A stretch of DNA of 64,000 nt from the NCBI GenBank assembly GCA_003344405.1, contig NOWV01000010.1:992001-1056000 (forward strand). The letters run 5' to 3'. Position 1 is the first letter of the stretch. Each line of letters opens with the position of its first letter. Below, in pieces: positions 54,501 to 64,000 of this stretch. The stretch comes from Trichoplax sp. H2. Taxonomy: Eukaryota; Placozoa; Uniplacotomia; Trichoplacea. A program made the translations under genes and the position numbers. The notes under the pieces are model-generated. The model saw nothing but the letters and a program-made list of their open reading frames with translations. It did no database searches and was not told the origin of the DNA.

Positions 54501-55114
54501 TCAAATGATTAACCAATTATCCCTCCCTCCTTTACTAGGCTGCTAAATCAAGTGATCTTAATATCGGACTTAATTTTACATCTTTCATATCATTTATGGA
54601 TGAATTAAAAATTGAAAATATCGGATTATCAAGGTTAGTAGATAGATTCACTAACTATAGCTCGCTGACCATAAAAATTATAAGTACGTATAACTGGTGT
54701 TGACTTCTGTCTTTAACTGTTCTTTTCTTGCTTCTATGCAAATAACTAGTGTGTGTGCTTTATATCCAGTTTGTGCACTGCTCCACTGTGATCATCTTTA
54801 ATCATACTAAAGCTATTAATTGTAGTCATCAATTTCAATTTTGTTGTTCTATCAAATACAGGACTCATCTTCCGAATGGTAAAGTGTTATGGTTATGCGA
54901 CAAGCATAAAGCTGCTAAACATTTTACTTTAGATCATCTAAGTAGTGACTCATCGAATCAACAAGCCAAGCAGATTAATCATGTCGCTGATGTTCAACAA
55001 CCAAGTGTTACATTGGCAAAGCCAAGGACTAAATTTGCAGCAGCTGCAGTTACTGTAGCGGCATCCCAGGGATTATCCAAGAGTTCAAAGTCTAGCGTTT
55101 GCTCTGTTATGTAA
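31875..55114 (+). CDS. Giant Roco protein: two LRR-Roc-COR modules, SPRY-SH3-MBT-Tudor core, two TIRs, CaaX
   Basis: I chained 55 exons with matching phases into one frame of about 2,932 codons. First exons: 31875-31979, 32226-32264 (weak acceptor), 32308-32771, 32901-33066, 33444-33545, 33747-33907, 34283-34412, 34548-34787, 35108-35227, 35545-35673, 36212-36583. Last exon: 54862-55114. The rest are listed in the four module entries. Domain order, with approximate residues: LRR 49-203, degenerate Roc 203-389, COR 390-676, Cys cluster 677-781, SPRY 782-960, SH3 961-1033, MBT 1034-1116, two Tudor-knots 1116-1252, helical 1253-1484, LRR 1533-1870 with an EF-hand, intact Roc 1870-2060, COR to 2337, TIR 2364-2511, TIR 2512-2650, tail ending CSVM. 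Roco GTPases act as dimeric signalling scaffolds, and TIR domains assemble and may cleave NAD. A single gene is favoured because no stop separates the halves. One exon (47873-47927) ends in TAG. Gene predictors may split it. Confidence 0.8.
35929..36155 (+). repeat. Intronic tandem duplication, ~125-bp unit
   Basis: Within a Roco-gene intron, a unit at about 35929-36030 (AAATATTTATGACTTTGTAT, then TTATTAGCCTTTAAACATT, CTATTGAATGTTG) recurs at about 36055-36155 in the same order with moderate divergence. Confidence 0.65.
37288..42408 (+). other. Central cassette: Cys cluster, SPRY, SH3, MBT, two Tudor-knots
   Basis: Exons 37288-37447, 37717-37795 and 37900-37975 carry paired cysteines (VACPNC, GCTLC, CCQDCGRCHRC) suggesting zinc binding. 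Exons 38170-38571 and 38723-38857 read as SPRY (LPPGFTDKSVGFSLIDN, VSFVVDSIIIASF). Exons 38994-39086 and 39746-39871 join into an SH3 (VVIKDYSKLNTNYIASSIGE, then GLIPIDCIK). Exon 39962-40208 reads as MBT (KGDWIEFFDAADKSN, NIHPLGWALSTKYEVTSPTG). Exons 40337-40470 and 42132-42408 give two Tudor-knot/chromo-barrel units (GQRVEIKYSSSWYKGTVL with IHYDGWQDSYDE; GDKVEAKWHSTWYKATIL with VRYDGYSSSWDTW). Confidence 0.72.
40794..41213 (+). repeat. Dispersed ~420-bp repeat, copy 2
   Basis: Near-identical to 1-421 and in the same orientation. It sits inside the 1.66-kb Roco intron 40471-42131, between the two exons that together form the first Tudor-knot, so the insertion is spliced out. A 1-base loss in an A run shifts the short frame that is open in copy 1. 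The high similarity implies recent spread. Confidence 0.92.
42523..49149 (+). other. Roco module 2: helical region, LRR with EF-hand, intact Roc, COR
   Basis: Exons: 42523-42605, 42733-42796, 43535-43726, 43919-44070, 44192-44272, 44437-44559, 44764-45486, 45616-46103, 46400-46571, 46711-46857, 46963-47052, 47326-47432, 47873-47927 (ends TAG), 48237-48383, 48548-48712, 48830-48934 and 49055-49149. Canonical LRRs (LKYLNLSNNKLTDLPDDF) fill 44908-45430 and resume after an EF-hand loop DEDGNHVLDYLE at 45643-45678. Roc motifs are complete: P-loop GLGGAGKT at 46078-46101, WDFAGQ at 46530-46547 and GTHCDK at 46840-46857. COR follows (VVVINPQWIVDVMACVV). Confidence 0.82.
49160..49445 (+). repeat. Intronic tandem repeat, ~115-bp unit, three diverged copies
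   Basis: Inside the Roco intron 49150-49988, units starting at about 49161, 49273 and 49393 share GCTAAAATTTC...TTTAAT/GTTTGA...CTTTCTAGA...TTAAAGTTTT-like blocks at spacings of roughly 112 and 120. Confidence 0.65.
49989..55114 (+). other. C-terminal part: COR end, two TIR domains, tail with CaaX
   Basis: Exons: 49989-50136, 50236-50353, 50496-50697, 50974-51040, 51322-51483, 51605-51694, 51830-51932, 52150-52226, 52412-52483, 52655-52765, 52886-52915, 53019-53180, 53597-53710, 54009-54071, 54251-54436, 54539-54633 and 54862-55114. TIR1 begins MTDVYVSYCEDD and continues SRAIIIMLSDNYERNEQCRS. TIR2 begins TDCFISYCWKN and continues GITCWMDIEQLGKAGLFEE and KLFVACVSDEYVKSNNC. The tail includes GWHCPESGGTFPIPGG and WLCDKHKAAKHFT, which I cannot assign to a family, and ends in Cys-Ser-Val-Met, a farnesylation-type CaaX box. 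Confidence 0.85.
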
Positions 55115-55684
55115 AATTTGGCTGTATATTTTTGTTACAATTACATAGACAAACTCGACTAGGAACTCCTTAAAATAATTCTCCTTTTTAAAAAACTCTC
55201 AAGTATTCCTTATTAATGAGTAAAACTGTTTCAAGAGTACCAGACTCGATTCTGTTCGACATCTTTTAAACTTATTTATCATAATTTAAATATGATTACT
55301 ATTTCAACATCAGCTCTACTAATAATAGATACAATACTCTGTCATGTTGGATAAGTGATTGACTATTGATCAATAATTTGAGTATAGCATCTCCGAATAG
55401 ATTATTCACACGATATTCACCCCAAATTGTCAATAGATTGTTTGACTTAACTAGCGATGATATAATATTTACTTTATTTTTTCCTTTAATGAAACTTTAT
55501 CTGTACTATTCATTTATAAACTAACTGTAGATTCTAGACCAGACGAAAATGATTGAGAAAAATCATTTAAAATGTAACATTGCCTTTACCGATAAGTACA
55601 TCTAACGTAATGTAAGTGAACTTGTATTCATATAACTTGATCTTACCTTATTGTTTATAGCATCGTCATAATATTTCATAGCGC

Positions 55685-56170
55685 AACGTATTTGTACTCT
55701 TGATTATTCATAGTGGTTGATTGTAGATTATAGACCAAGCAGAATAACTATATAATGTCGATTAAGACGCAATTTATTCTTGTTGATCAGTCGGTCAAGG
55801 TATCATAAGTGAGCTTGGATTACATGATTGTATCATATCCTGTATAACGGCACTTGCCACTCTATTTAATGTTAGGAATCATAAATTAATTATTATAGAT
55901 CAACGAAACGATTGGACAAGATTATTGTTTAAAATACAGTTTATTGCTACTGATGACTTGGTCTAATGTACTGTAAATGAGTTTGGATTGATATGATGGC
56001 ATCTTTGTTGTGTTACTGATATTTATCATGAAGTTTTATGACAGTAATCATAAATTATAGGTCAACAAACCATCTAGATAGGATCGTTTAAAATGATATT
56101 TATCCCTACGGATGAGTTGATCTAATGTGCTACAGTTATGCTTGTATTGACGCAATTGCATCTTGTGGTG
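55685..56170 (+). repeat. Diverged ~180-bp tandem repeat, about 2.5 copies
   Basis: Blocks such as ATCATAAATTA...ATAGATCAACGAAACGATTGGA...GTTTAAAATA...GATGACTTGGTCTAATGTACTG (about 55880-55970) recur at about 56046-56142 (ATCATAAATTATAGGTCAAC...GTTTAAAATGA...GATGAGTTGATCTAATGTGCT). An older partial copy begins near 55690. Confidence 0.65.
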
Positions 56171-56524
56171 TTTATATCGTTTGTTATGACATTTTATGGC
56201 ATCTTTATATCCTCGATTATTTGTAGAGGATGACTAATGAAGATAATAAGCATAATTTGGCAATAGTTTTGATATACCGTAATAACCTCTAAACCCATGT
56301 TCCAAAGGAACTTGTACTGTTTATCCATGAGTTTTAAGTGATTCTAATTACAAGCTTTTAACCGTGGATATTTCGATCGTCTATTTTCCTTGTTATATTA
56401 TTATTTCATTATGCTCATATTTTCTTTGTCATGTATTACGTATGATAACAATTATACACTCATACTAAAAATAAAATATATAGATTAGAACAACGAATAA
56501 AGTACTATTATAAGAGGATTGATA

Positions 56525-56765
56525 ACTATAGTGTCGACCAACTTCTGGTGATATCCTTTTGTGTTCAAATGTGCTGTAGTAAAGCTATAATAATTAGGAC
56601 TGATTTATACATTTAACCTACGATGTATCAATATAGTATTACTATTTATATGTATGCTATGGTATAGACCAACTTCTACTGATATCATTTTATGTTCAAA
56701 TGTAGAGTATTCAAGTTTTAAGAATATTAGGATTAACTTATACATCCAACCTACAATGACGACGT
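56525..56765 (+). repeat. ~130-bp tandem duplication
   Basis: TGTCGACCAACTTCTGGTGA with TTGTGTTCAAATG and ATTAGGACTGATTTATACAT near 56530-56630 recurs near 56660-56760 as TATAGACCAACTTCTACTGA with TTATGTTCAAATG and ATTAGGATTAACTTATACAT. Confidence 0.75.
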
Positions 56766-56824
56766 TCGGTAGTGTTATAAGGTATACATGCACAATAGTA
56801 CATATAGTCTAGTTAACGTAAGAT

Positions 56825-57095
56825 GAGCTGGATACAATTACATGGAAATCAAGCTTGAGTTTGTAATATTTCAATATACTGTACGTGACAAAATACTGCA
56901 TGTCATTAAGTGAAAATCCAATTTTAAATTTGTAATATTCCAATAGATACGATGAAATACTATATACAATTATATGGAAATCAAGATTGAATTTATAATA
57001 TTTCGATAGATGCGGCAAGATACTGCATATCTAGTACAGTGAATTATATACTTTAAATTTACAATATTCCGATATATGCGGCATCCAGATGATTA
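56825..57095 (+). repeat. ~60-bp tandem repeat, about four copies
   Basis: Units contain TACATGGAAATCAAG..TGAGTTTGTAATATTTCAATA followed by a variable ATACTGCAT block. They occur near 56840, 56910, 56970 and 57035 with substitutions (for example TATATGGAAATCAAGATTGA). Short minus-strand ORFs here are by-products of the repeat. Confidence 0.7.
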
Positions 57096-57120
57096 CAATT
57101 AGTCACTGATTGCTATTGCC

Positions 57121-57348
57121 ATGCTAGGCAATCTGATCATTCTAATGCAATTTGTAGTTCCACTTGTAGTCACGATAATTTACTATAGTATATATAATTG
57201 CTGTAAAGTATACACTAGATCCTTAAAGAACTTACTCCATTCACAGTACTACTACCGATACACTAGACCGCGTGCTATACTGTGGCCTATAAACGATCTG
57301 GAATGTATATCTTCTCTACTAAGACCCTATCGTAGTTCACTAGTGTAA
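57121..57348 (+). pseudogene. Possible rhodopsin-type GPCR fragment (TM5 region)
   Basis: A 75-codon frame begins with a strongly hydrophobic segment, LIILMQFVVPLVVTIIYYSI, that resembles transmembrane helix 5 of rhodopsin-family receptors (F-x-x-P-L then Y-x-x-I), followed by a basic stretch and a loop. I found no other transmembrane exons nearby. It could be a receptor relic or a chance ORF with one membrane segment. Confidence 0.25.
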
Positions 57349-57546
57349 AGCTAGTACAAATACTATACTGTAACCAGACGAGGACACCTCTTGCTCCATT
57401 CGTCTTATTAAATTGCAGGAAGAGGCAGTTTTGGGAGAAGATTCCGTCCTAAAAAGTATTTTTAATATTAAATTACATCATTCATTGCAATCTCCTGGTA
57501 CTGTAGTAAGGCGAGTTGAGCTGTAAAAACCGCTATAGCAGCTACG

Positions 57547-60500
57547 ATGGAAGATACATATAAATTAGAAAGAAATGATCATCAACAGGATGATGAGAGG
57601 TAAGCTAAAGAGTAGGTTAGTAGTCGTTTTTGCGTTGCTGCATGGGAGGAAATGAGATATCACTGCTGTTAATTGGAAAATTGCACAGATACTTTTATCA
57701 ATATTGCGTGAGATAGAGCTATTCTTGAGTCCTTAACGACAAAACTTGGATATGACAGATGTAGATAGATACCTTGAAGACAGTACTGTATTGTTCATGG
57801 TCTTGATTACTCTTTGCCATCGTTGGTATTCGTTTTGCGTTGCCAAATAGGAAGAAATGAACTATCACTACATTCATTACATGATTGCACAGTTACGAGT
57901 ACATTTATCAACATCGAATGAGATAGAGCTATTCTTGAGTCCCTGATGACAGAACTTGGATATGATAGATGTAGATAAATACCTTAACGACAGTACTGTA
58001 TTGTCCATACTCTTGATTTCCTATTCTATGCTATCGTTAGCATTCGTTTTGCGTTGCCAAATGAGAAGAAGTTACCTATTGATACTTTGCAATGCTTAGA
58101 TTAAAAGTACTGCATTGCCCATGGTCTAGATTTCCTACTCTATTCTATCGTGTACACCTATGCAGCAGACTTAAGCCACGAATGTAGTTAATAGCATGTT
58201 GCATAGTGGCCTCCTTTTATACTTGACTATTCCCTAATTCATTGCAATATTATTATTAATAATAACGGTTGCAGGAGATCTGACATAACCCGATACTTTA
58301 TTATCTACAGTGCCAAGATTTAAAACCTCTGAAGGTTCAACAACATCCAATAGACATAACTCAGTTTTATACAAATTATTCGTACAGTTTATACCATTCA
58401 GTATAAACAGGAACTAATCAATTATAGTCTTATGCTACTATTATCTTGATTTAGTGGCTACAATTTGGTGCGAAGCTAAAGAATTCATCGTTCACAATAT
58501 ATTATTGCTGCTGAGGCAGTCTTGACTGCCGATTCTTCGTTGATCATTTAAAGATTACATCGCGTACTTGAATCAACTTATCTTCGATATCCCATCACCT
58601 TATAGCGTATATAAAATGTTATTTTATAGCCACTGATTTCAGATGCTTTGCTTCTATAGTTTATAAAAATTTATGGCAATTAATCGTTTTCAAGATTACT
58701 ACTATAGTATAATCATACAATGCAATCGATATGACTACAAGTAGCTTACACTACACATGACTGTGTTAACCATTTAAAAATTTTTTCTTCTTTTTATAGA
58801 TTCCAAGCTGGTTAGTGTTATGCTAGATTAGGATAAGTATTGGGGTTCAGCTGATTTATATCAAAGATCGAAGCTTCTTTATGTCTTACGAGATATACGT
58901 ATCACACTAATTATTAATATTTGTCCTGTTGCTCTTTATATCTATGGTCGAAAGAGCATGAAGATGACTACGAACAGTGGGATGAAGAAGAAGATGAAGA
59001 TTTCGAAATAGATTGGACCCGATCTAGTGGTAAACCTGAACCTAATACTCGTATACTAGTAAAATTCTTTCAACGTAGATTTCAAGCTAGGGTATACAGT
59101 ACGGTAGATTTGTTTTTATCTATACTAATGTAAATTTTTACTATCATTTCTTTCCTATATAATATTATGATAGATTTGACCAAAAAGCTTAACACTTCCA
59201 CTAATTTTAAGGTATGTACCGTACCGTATGTGTTTCTTATGAGACTTTCTTTTTTGCAGCCTATACTAATTTTCCTATGATTTACTAACTGTTTAATTGC
59301 ACCACTTTGTCGTGGAGTAGATATTAATTGACTATTAATTTTATACATGTATCCTATCCTTGGAAAAATTAACTCACTTATCTGATTCTAAATATCAGAC
59401 TAATGGTAATACGTTGCAGGTACTCTTGATAATTTTCAATTTTTAGTTGTATCCATTAGTATTCTTGGTTTCTTACCATTTTATTTAAACCACCTCTGCA
59501 CTGTGTAGATGCAAGACCTTCAAAGCTATTTGTTAATTTATTCGATGTCTTTCATTGTTTAATAGCCAAAGCAAAAATCGTACGGAAAATATGCAAATCG
59601 AATTTGTTTAGGTATTTATTTTAAAAATATTTCCTTAAATTGAGGTGTTATTATTTTATAGTAATTATTAGGTGCATCCTATCTTTCAACTCCCAACCTT
59701 ACCCTTATTCGCTAGATAAACTTGATGTCACTTTATCTAAGGAAGCCGCAAATTTGGTTCTAGAAACAGAAAAGAGAAATTCGTCTTCTCGGTTAGTAAA
59801 CTTAATCCATCTAGAAACCTCTGCAATATTGACATACGAATGCAATAGAATAGAAAAAGATATTATTTATACTATAGAATCAGATGTTTGTTGCAGATAT
59901 AATTTAGCACTTTCTTTAAACTAGTTCATTCGATTAAGGGATAAAATTTCTCTTAGTAGCAATTGATATGTTCTAATTGAATATAACTAATAATTATATA
60001 TTATTAATTTCAGACTGCGTGAGAAAGATAAGGCTGATCGAGCTACTGTTGAACAGGTATGAGCTAAAGATTATGTTAGCATTTTACTTATCGGCCGGGT
60101 TTTATAGTGTTATGTTATCTAATCCACTATCTGTTAGGTACTCGATCCGAGGACAAGAATGATCCTTTTTAAACTACTTGACCGAAATATCATAAGCAGC
60201 ATAAACGGTTGTGTTAGTACAGGGAAGGAGGTAAAAGTTTAACTCAATATGAACGTACTAAAATTAAATTCTCCATTTCTATACCGTGATTACATCATTA
60301 TATTACAGGCTAACGTTTATCACGCATCTGTTAATAATGGAGAAGAAAGAGCAATAAAGGTTTGTATGTCACTGTAGTTTTTTAAATGACTCTTTAAGTG
60401 CAATTTGTCATCAAGTGTTAAAATATCTTTTTCTATAGATCTATAAAACCTCAATATTAGTCTTTAAGGATCGCGATAAATATGTTAGCGGAGAATTTAG

Positions 60501-62532
60501 GTATTACTTGTTGATGCTTCACAGTAAAATATATAGCCTACTTCAAGAAAATCGTTCTTTGTAAACTTGCTATTAAAACTGAATAGGTTTCGACATGGTT
60601 ATTCCAAACACAATCCTCGTAAAATGGTGAAAACTTGGGCGGAAAAGGAAATGAGAAATTTGCATAGGCAAGACTTACTCTCTAGGGCGAAATAATATTT
60701 AAATTAATAATTATGTGGGCATTGCAGCCATGATAATACTGAATGATATTGAATAATAATATTTCATTACAGACTGTATACTGCTGAAATTCCTTGTCCA
60801 AAACCACTATTACTCAAGAGCCATGTTTTACTTATGGAGTTTATAGGAACTAATGGATGGTAAATATTGTAATTTTACTTGTGGTTTGATGATACAATTG
60901 TAATTGATAAGCTTTAATTAAAAAGCTTGGCTTGTAATCACGTTTAGGGCATCTCCAAGGTTAAAAGATGTGCAAATATCAGAGAGCAAAGCTAGGGAGT
61001 TATACATGCAGTGTATTAATATTATGAGACGAATGTACTGGAAATGTAAATTGGTTCATGCTGATTTAAGTGAATTTAATATTTTGTAAGTTATATGCAA
61101 TACGTAAAATATTTTAAGAAATTATGTAATACTGAATATTTCTACCTCCTTATATATGTAGATACCATAAAGGTAGCTTAATCATAATTGATGTATCACA
61201 GTCAGTGGAACATGATCATCCGCACGCTTTGGAATTTTTAAGAAAGGACTGTTCGAATATAACTGGTATAAGCGATATTAATATTTCATTGATACGTGAA
61301 AAATGGATTAATTATTATTCTATTTAAAATTATTTTTGGTCTAGATTATTTTCGAAAAAGACAAGTTTGTACAATGACTGTTAAAGAGCTTTTTGATTTC
61401 ATCACTGATCCTAATATCACGGATGATAATATTGATGACTATCTTGAAAAGGTTAATAACAATTGTTTGCATCACTAAGTAATTTAATTTCATTAAATTA
61501 ATCTTTTTGAAGTGACTATGTACAGGCACTATTAACTCGAATCTAGCTATTGTATGGGTGATTTTTCAATTTCTAAAAAATCTTACAGTAAATTCTTACG
61601 TCCCGTAGGCTCAAGAAATTGCAGCTGCCCGTGGATTTAGTGAAGCTCATCCGGAAGACGCAGTAAATGAGGAAGTGTTTATGCGTACCTTTATTCCCAA
61701 TAGATTAGATGAAGTAGCGGACTTTGAATCTGATATTATGAAAGTACAATCTGGGGACACCGAGGATGTTAGTGAATGTATAATAGCATACAATAATTTT
61801 CTGTGTAAAACTTCTTTTTATATTACTTCTAATTTTTTAAGAGTATATACTCATTAATAATCCTATTATTTGCTAGATTCACTACCAAACCATCACAGGT
61901 TTAAGAAAAGATCTTAGTGGTCCATCGCAGGTATTTGGGTTATAAATTGTGCTAAAAAATGAAACCTTTAGAATTTTAGATTAGAACAAATATATAAAAG
62001 CTTCACTCTAGTGTCCACGGAGGTAGAATTTTTAACTATCGTTCCATAACGAATGGAATTAGTTCTTATTCAGTTTAATTGATATCGTTTCAACTTGACC
62101 TAACAAATAGGAACCATCAATCCTTACAGAACAAGCAATCGAAGATGATTCGGAAGATAGTTCAAGTACAGAATCTTCGGATGATAGTGATACTGAAACA
62201 GTCAGATCCGCGAAAGAAGAAAAAGGTCCAAAATGTAAAAGGAACGAAGATAAAGATAGCAAAAGGGTAAGTTGTACATTATCACGCGTGAGTAAGTGTA
62301 ATTTTTCTAATTTTGCAATCAGTTAGCTAGGATAATAGTACTACTGGAATAACAATCTCTATATACGCGTATTTGACTTAATTTATTTGATTGATGATTA
62401 TGCAAAAACATCAATTTTAAGGAACGAAAGAAATTAGCGAAGGAAGCCCAGAGAGAGAAAAGAAAAAACAAAACTCCGAAACACGTTAAGAAAAGGAAAG
62501 AAAAGGTTGCTAGAATGAAGAAAGGAAAATAA
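57547..62532 (+). CDS. RIOK1: Atypical serine/threonine kinase RIOK1
   Basis: RIO-family ATPase/kinase. Orthologues act in late cytoplasmic 40S maturation and bind PRMT5. Eighteen exons in consistent phase: 57547-57599, 58800-58810, 58955-59058, 59566-59611, 59716-59791, 60014-60056, 60138-60230, 60309-60359, 60439-60500, 60587-60667, 60773-60859, 60948-61085, 61162-61265, 61345-61451, 61609-61767, 61877-61930, 62111-62266 and 62422-62532. Total about 511 aa (human 568). Acidic N-terminus, then [26 protein letters not shown], the nucleotide loop [30 protein letters not shown], catalytic [10 protein letters not shown], metal-binding [23 protein letters not shown] and a basic end [17 protein letters not shown]. 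All catalytic residues are present. The first two exons, including the 11-nt exon, are inferred from phase only. The intron after exon 10 starts with GC. Confidence 0.94.
57630..58080 (+). repeat. ~210-bp tandem repeat in RIOK1 intron 1
   Basis: TCGTTTTTGCGTTGC starts a unit near 57628 and again near 57830 and 58044 (TTCGTTTTGCGTTGCCAAAT). The first two full units share GAGATAGAGCTATTCTTGAG, AACTTGGATATGA and GACAGTACTGTATTG. The third is truncated and degenerates after about 58140. Confidence 0.9.
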
Positions 62533-64000
62533 ATTGTGTCTTGTAAATGGATCAAGTAATCGTGTCGTTATACGCACAATATGCATTACCATATTTGCTG
62601 TAAACATGGAATGGATATATGCAACATTTGTCGCTTGAAGTGAAAGATTCGTATAAAATATGATACGATTAAATCGGTGTTCCGGTTTGAACTCTGTATT
62701 ACTTGTTAAAGCTTTAAATAGAAAAAAGATCCTACTATCTTTAAAATTCAATTTTAAGATAACAATAAGCGAAGGAATTAGTGTAAAATGAGAGACACAG
62801 TTAATTAAATCAATGTTCAGGTTTGGACTCTGTATTAATTATTCATTAAGGTCAATACTGAAATGCCATAAGGCCTTGCTACCGGTACGCTACACATTCA
62901 CTCTTAGAAGTAATAGCTGTATTATTAACCATTCTCTATGGTCACATAGTATTTTTTAAAGACCACCTAATCTGAAGTTCAATACAGTCAGGAAGGCAAT
63001 AAAATGTGAAAATAACTTTATTAAAATATTAGCATCAACATTATACTAACTAATGTACTACTTGAAAGTATGCAAGTACAAGAAGACGCAGCCTAGTAAC
63101 AATGCTATGTGTAGCTTGTCGTTCGAGAATCATAGCTACGCGCGTGCAATCCTAATGACTATTTTAACACATAAGAATAATTTACACACTTTAGTATTAC
63201 AGTTCTAACTGTATATAAATTAGTCATCATGAGCTGACGTAATAAACGTTATAGAAGCAAGAATAAAGTAAAGTCATAACTTCTTTCCTTAAGGATGTAA
63301 CAGAAATGGTTACCTGAGTATTTAAATTATTATATAGCTTCAATCTTATTGATTTTATATCATCAATAATAAACATATGCGTTCCATTGCATATTAACTT
63401 AATATATTCGAGGAACGATAGTCAGTTAATTCTTGCCAAAAGCTGGTTAGGCAAATCTTATACAATAATTATCACATGATAAAATTAGTAAGTTTGATAA
63501 ATTGGACATTTCTGTTAGTTTCATAGAATTAGTACTGTAGCTTACCCGTTATCGTAACGTAAATATTAAGTAATTATTGAACGTAGAAATTCATCATGAA
63601 CTGATGAATTACAGATAGATTTTTATTGAAACAAATAGCACAATTTTAGATTTGAAACATTTTTAAGCAGAGAATGTACAAATAGTGTTCAATATTCATC
63701 TTAATTCTTGCTTGTTAGGTAGAATTTGGCATTATCGTTGAGTCGGAGTTTAATCACATTCGTCGATAACTGGAGTTTCTTAATTATACAAAGGCATAAA
63801 GAGTATGAGCTGAATTTTATTATTCAGCAGAGATCAATGCAGCCCTTGCATAGTTTACTCTTTCATTTGTTGTTCAACCATATCTTACTTATTTGACTAA
63901 TTGGTCATTTCCATTGCTCTCATTTCTATCAAGATCTGAACCGCCTGAAATTGTTCGTATCCTATCTTTACGGGTATTTCGATTGTAACATAGATAATTT
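62533..64000. other. Spacer downstream of RIOK1
   Basis: About 1.5 kb with no supported gene. A weak direct duplication links about 62660-62705 (CGGTGTTCCGGTTTGAACTC) and about 62808-62840 (CAATGTTCAGGTTTGGACTC). Beyond that, nothing was recognised up to the window end. Confidence 0.55.

Larger units (their letters stand above)
55115..57120. other. Spacer downstream of the Roco gene, rich in local repeats
   Basis: About 2 kb before the next candidate ORF. The first ~550 bases should hold the Roco 3' UTR. Three repeat families (listed separately) occupy most of the remainder, and no gene was seen. Confidence 0.6.

Noticed and set aside
62059-62751. Several small ORFs around the RIOK1 3' end, both strands
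   Set aside because: They are shadows of the acidic and lysine-rich RIOK1 exons read in other frames.

Overview
This is a window from an AT-rich, intron-dense animal nuclear genome. Every gene I could rebuild has short GT-AG introns in clean phase, and all have metazoan family members. A Mind bomb 1 orthologue (Notch pathway) points to an animal. The base composition, compact introns and a large Roco/TIR gene would suit a placozoan such as Trichoplax or Hoilungia, but that organism call is inference.

Layout: 1-421 is one copy of a dispersed ~420-bp repeat, cut by a 20-N gap. 2885-7715 (-) is GNL2/NOG2, a GTPase of 60S ribosome assembly. Head to head with it, 8680-12111 (+) is an AGPAT5-type lysophospholipid acyltransferase. 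12112-13873 holds a 75-bp tandem repeat and decayed look-alikes of SPO11 exon 1. 13874-17101 (+) is SPO11, the meiotic double-strand-break transesterase. Convergent to it, 17853-27294 (-) is MIB1, an E3 ubiquitin ligase, complete in 22 exons. 27295-31874 is intergenic and carries a ~255-bp satellite full of GTACTGTAC palindromes and a candidate hairpin element. 31875-55114 (+) is one very long chain of 55 phase-compatible exons. It encodes an unusual multidomain Roco protein: LRR, Roc-COR, Cys cluster, SPRY, SH3, MBT, two Tudor-knots, LRR, EF-hand, LRR, Roc-COR, TIR, TIR and a C-terminal CaaX box. 55115-57546 is spacer with several local tandem duplications and a possible GPCR relic. 57547-62532 (+) is RIOK1, an atypical kinase of 40S maturation. 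62533-64000 is spacer.

The genes are separate units, not an operon, though GNL2 and RIOK1 act at opposite ends of ribosome biogenesis. The most striking object is the Roco-TIR gene. Its first Roc domain looks degenerate and its second intact, and it carries chromatin-reader-type domains in the middle. Both TIR domains keep the glutamate that aligns with the SARM1 NADase catalytic residue, and the C-terminus looks prenylated. In my model one short exon ends in an in-frame TAG where CAG would be expected, so either the gene is interrupted in this assembly or that exon is misread. All exon coordinates come from manual translation and splice-phase bookkeeping. No database search or RNA evidence was available.
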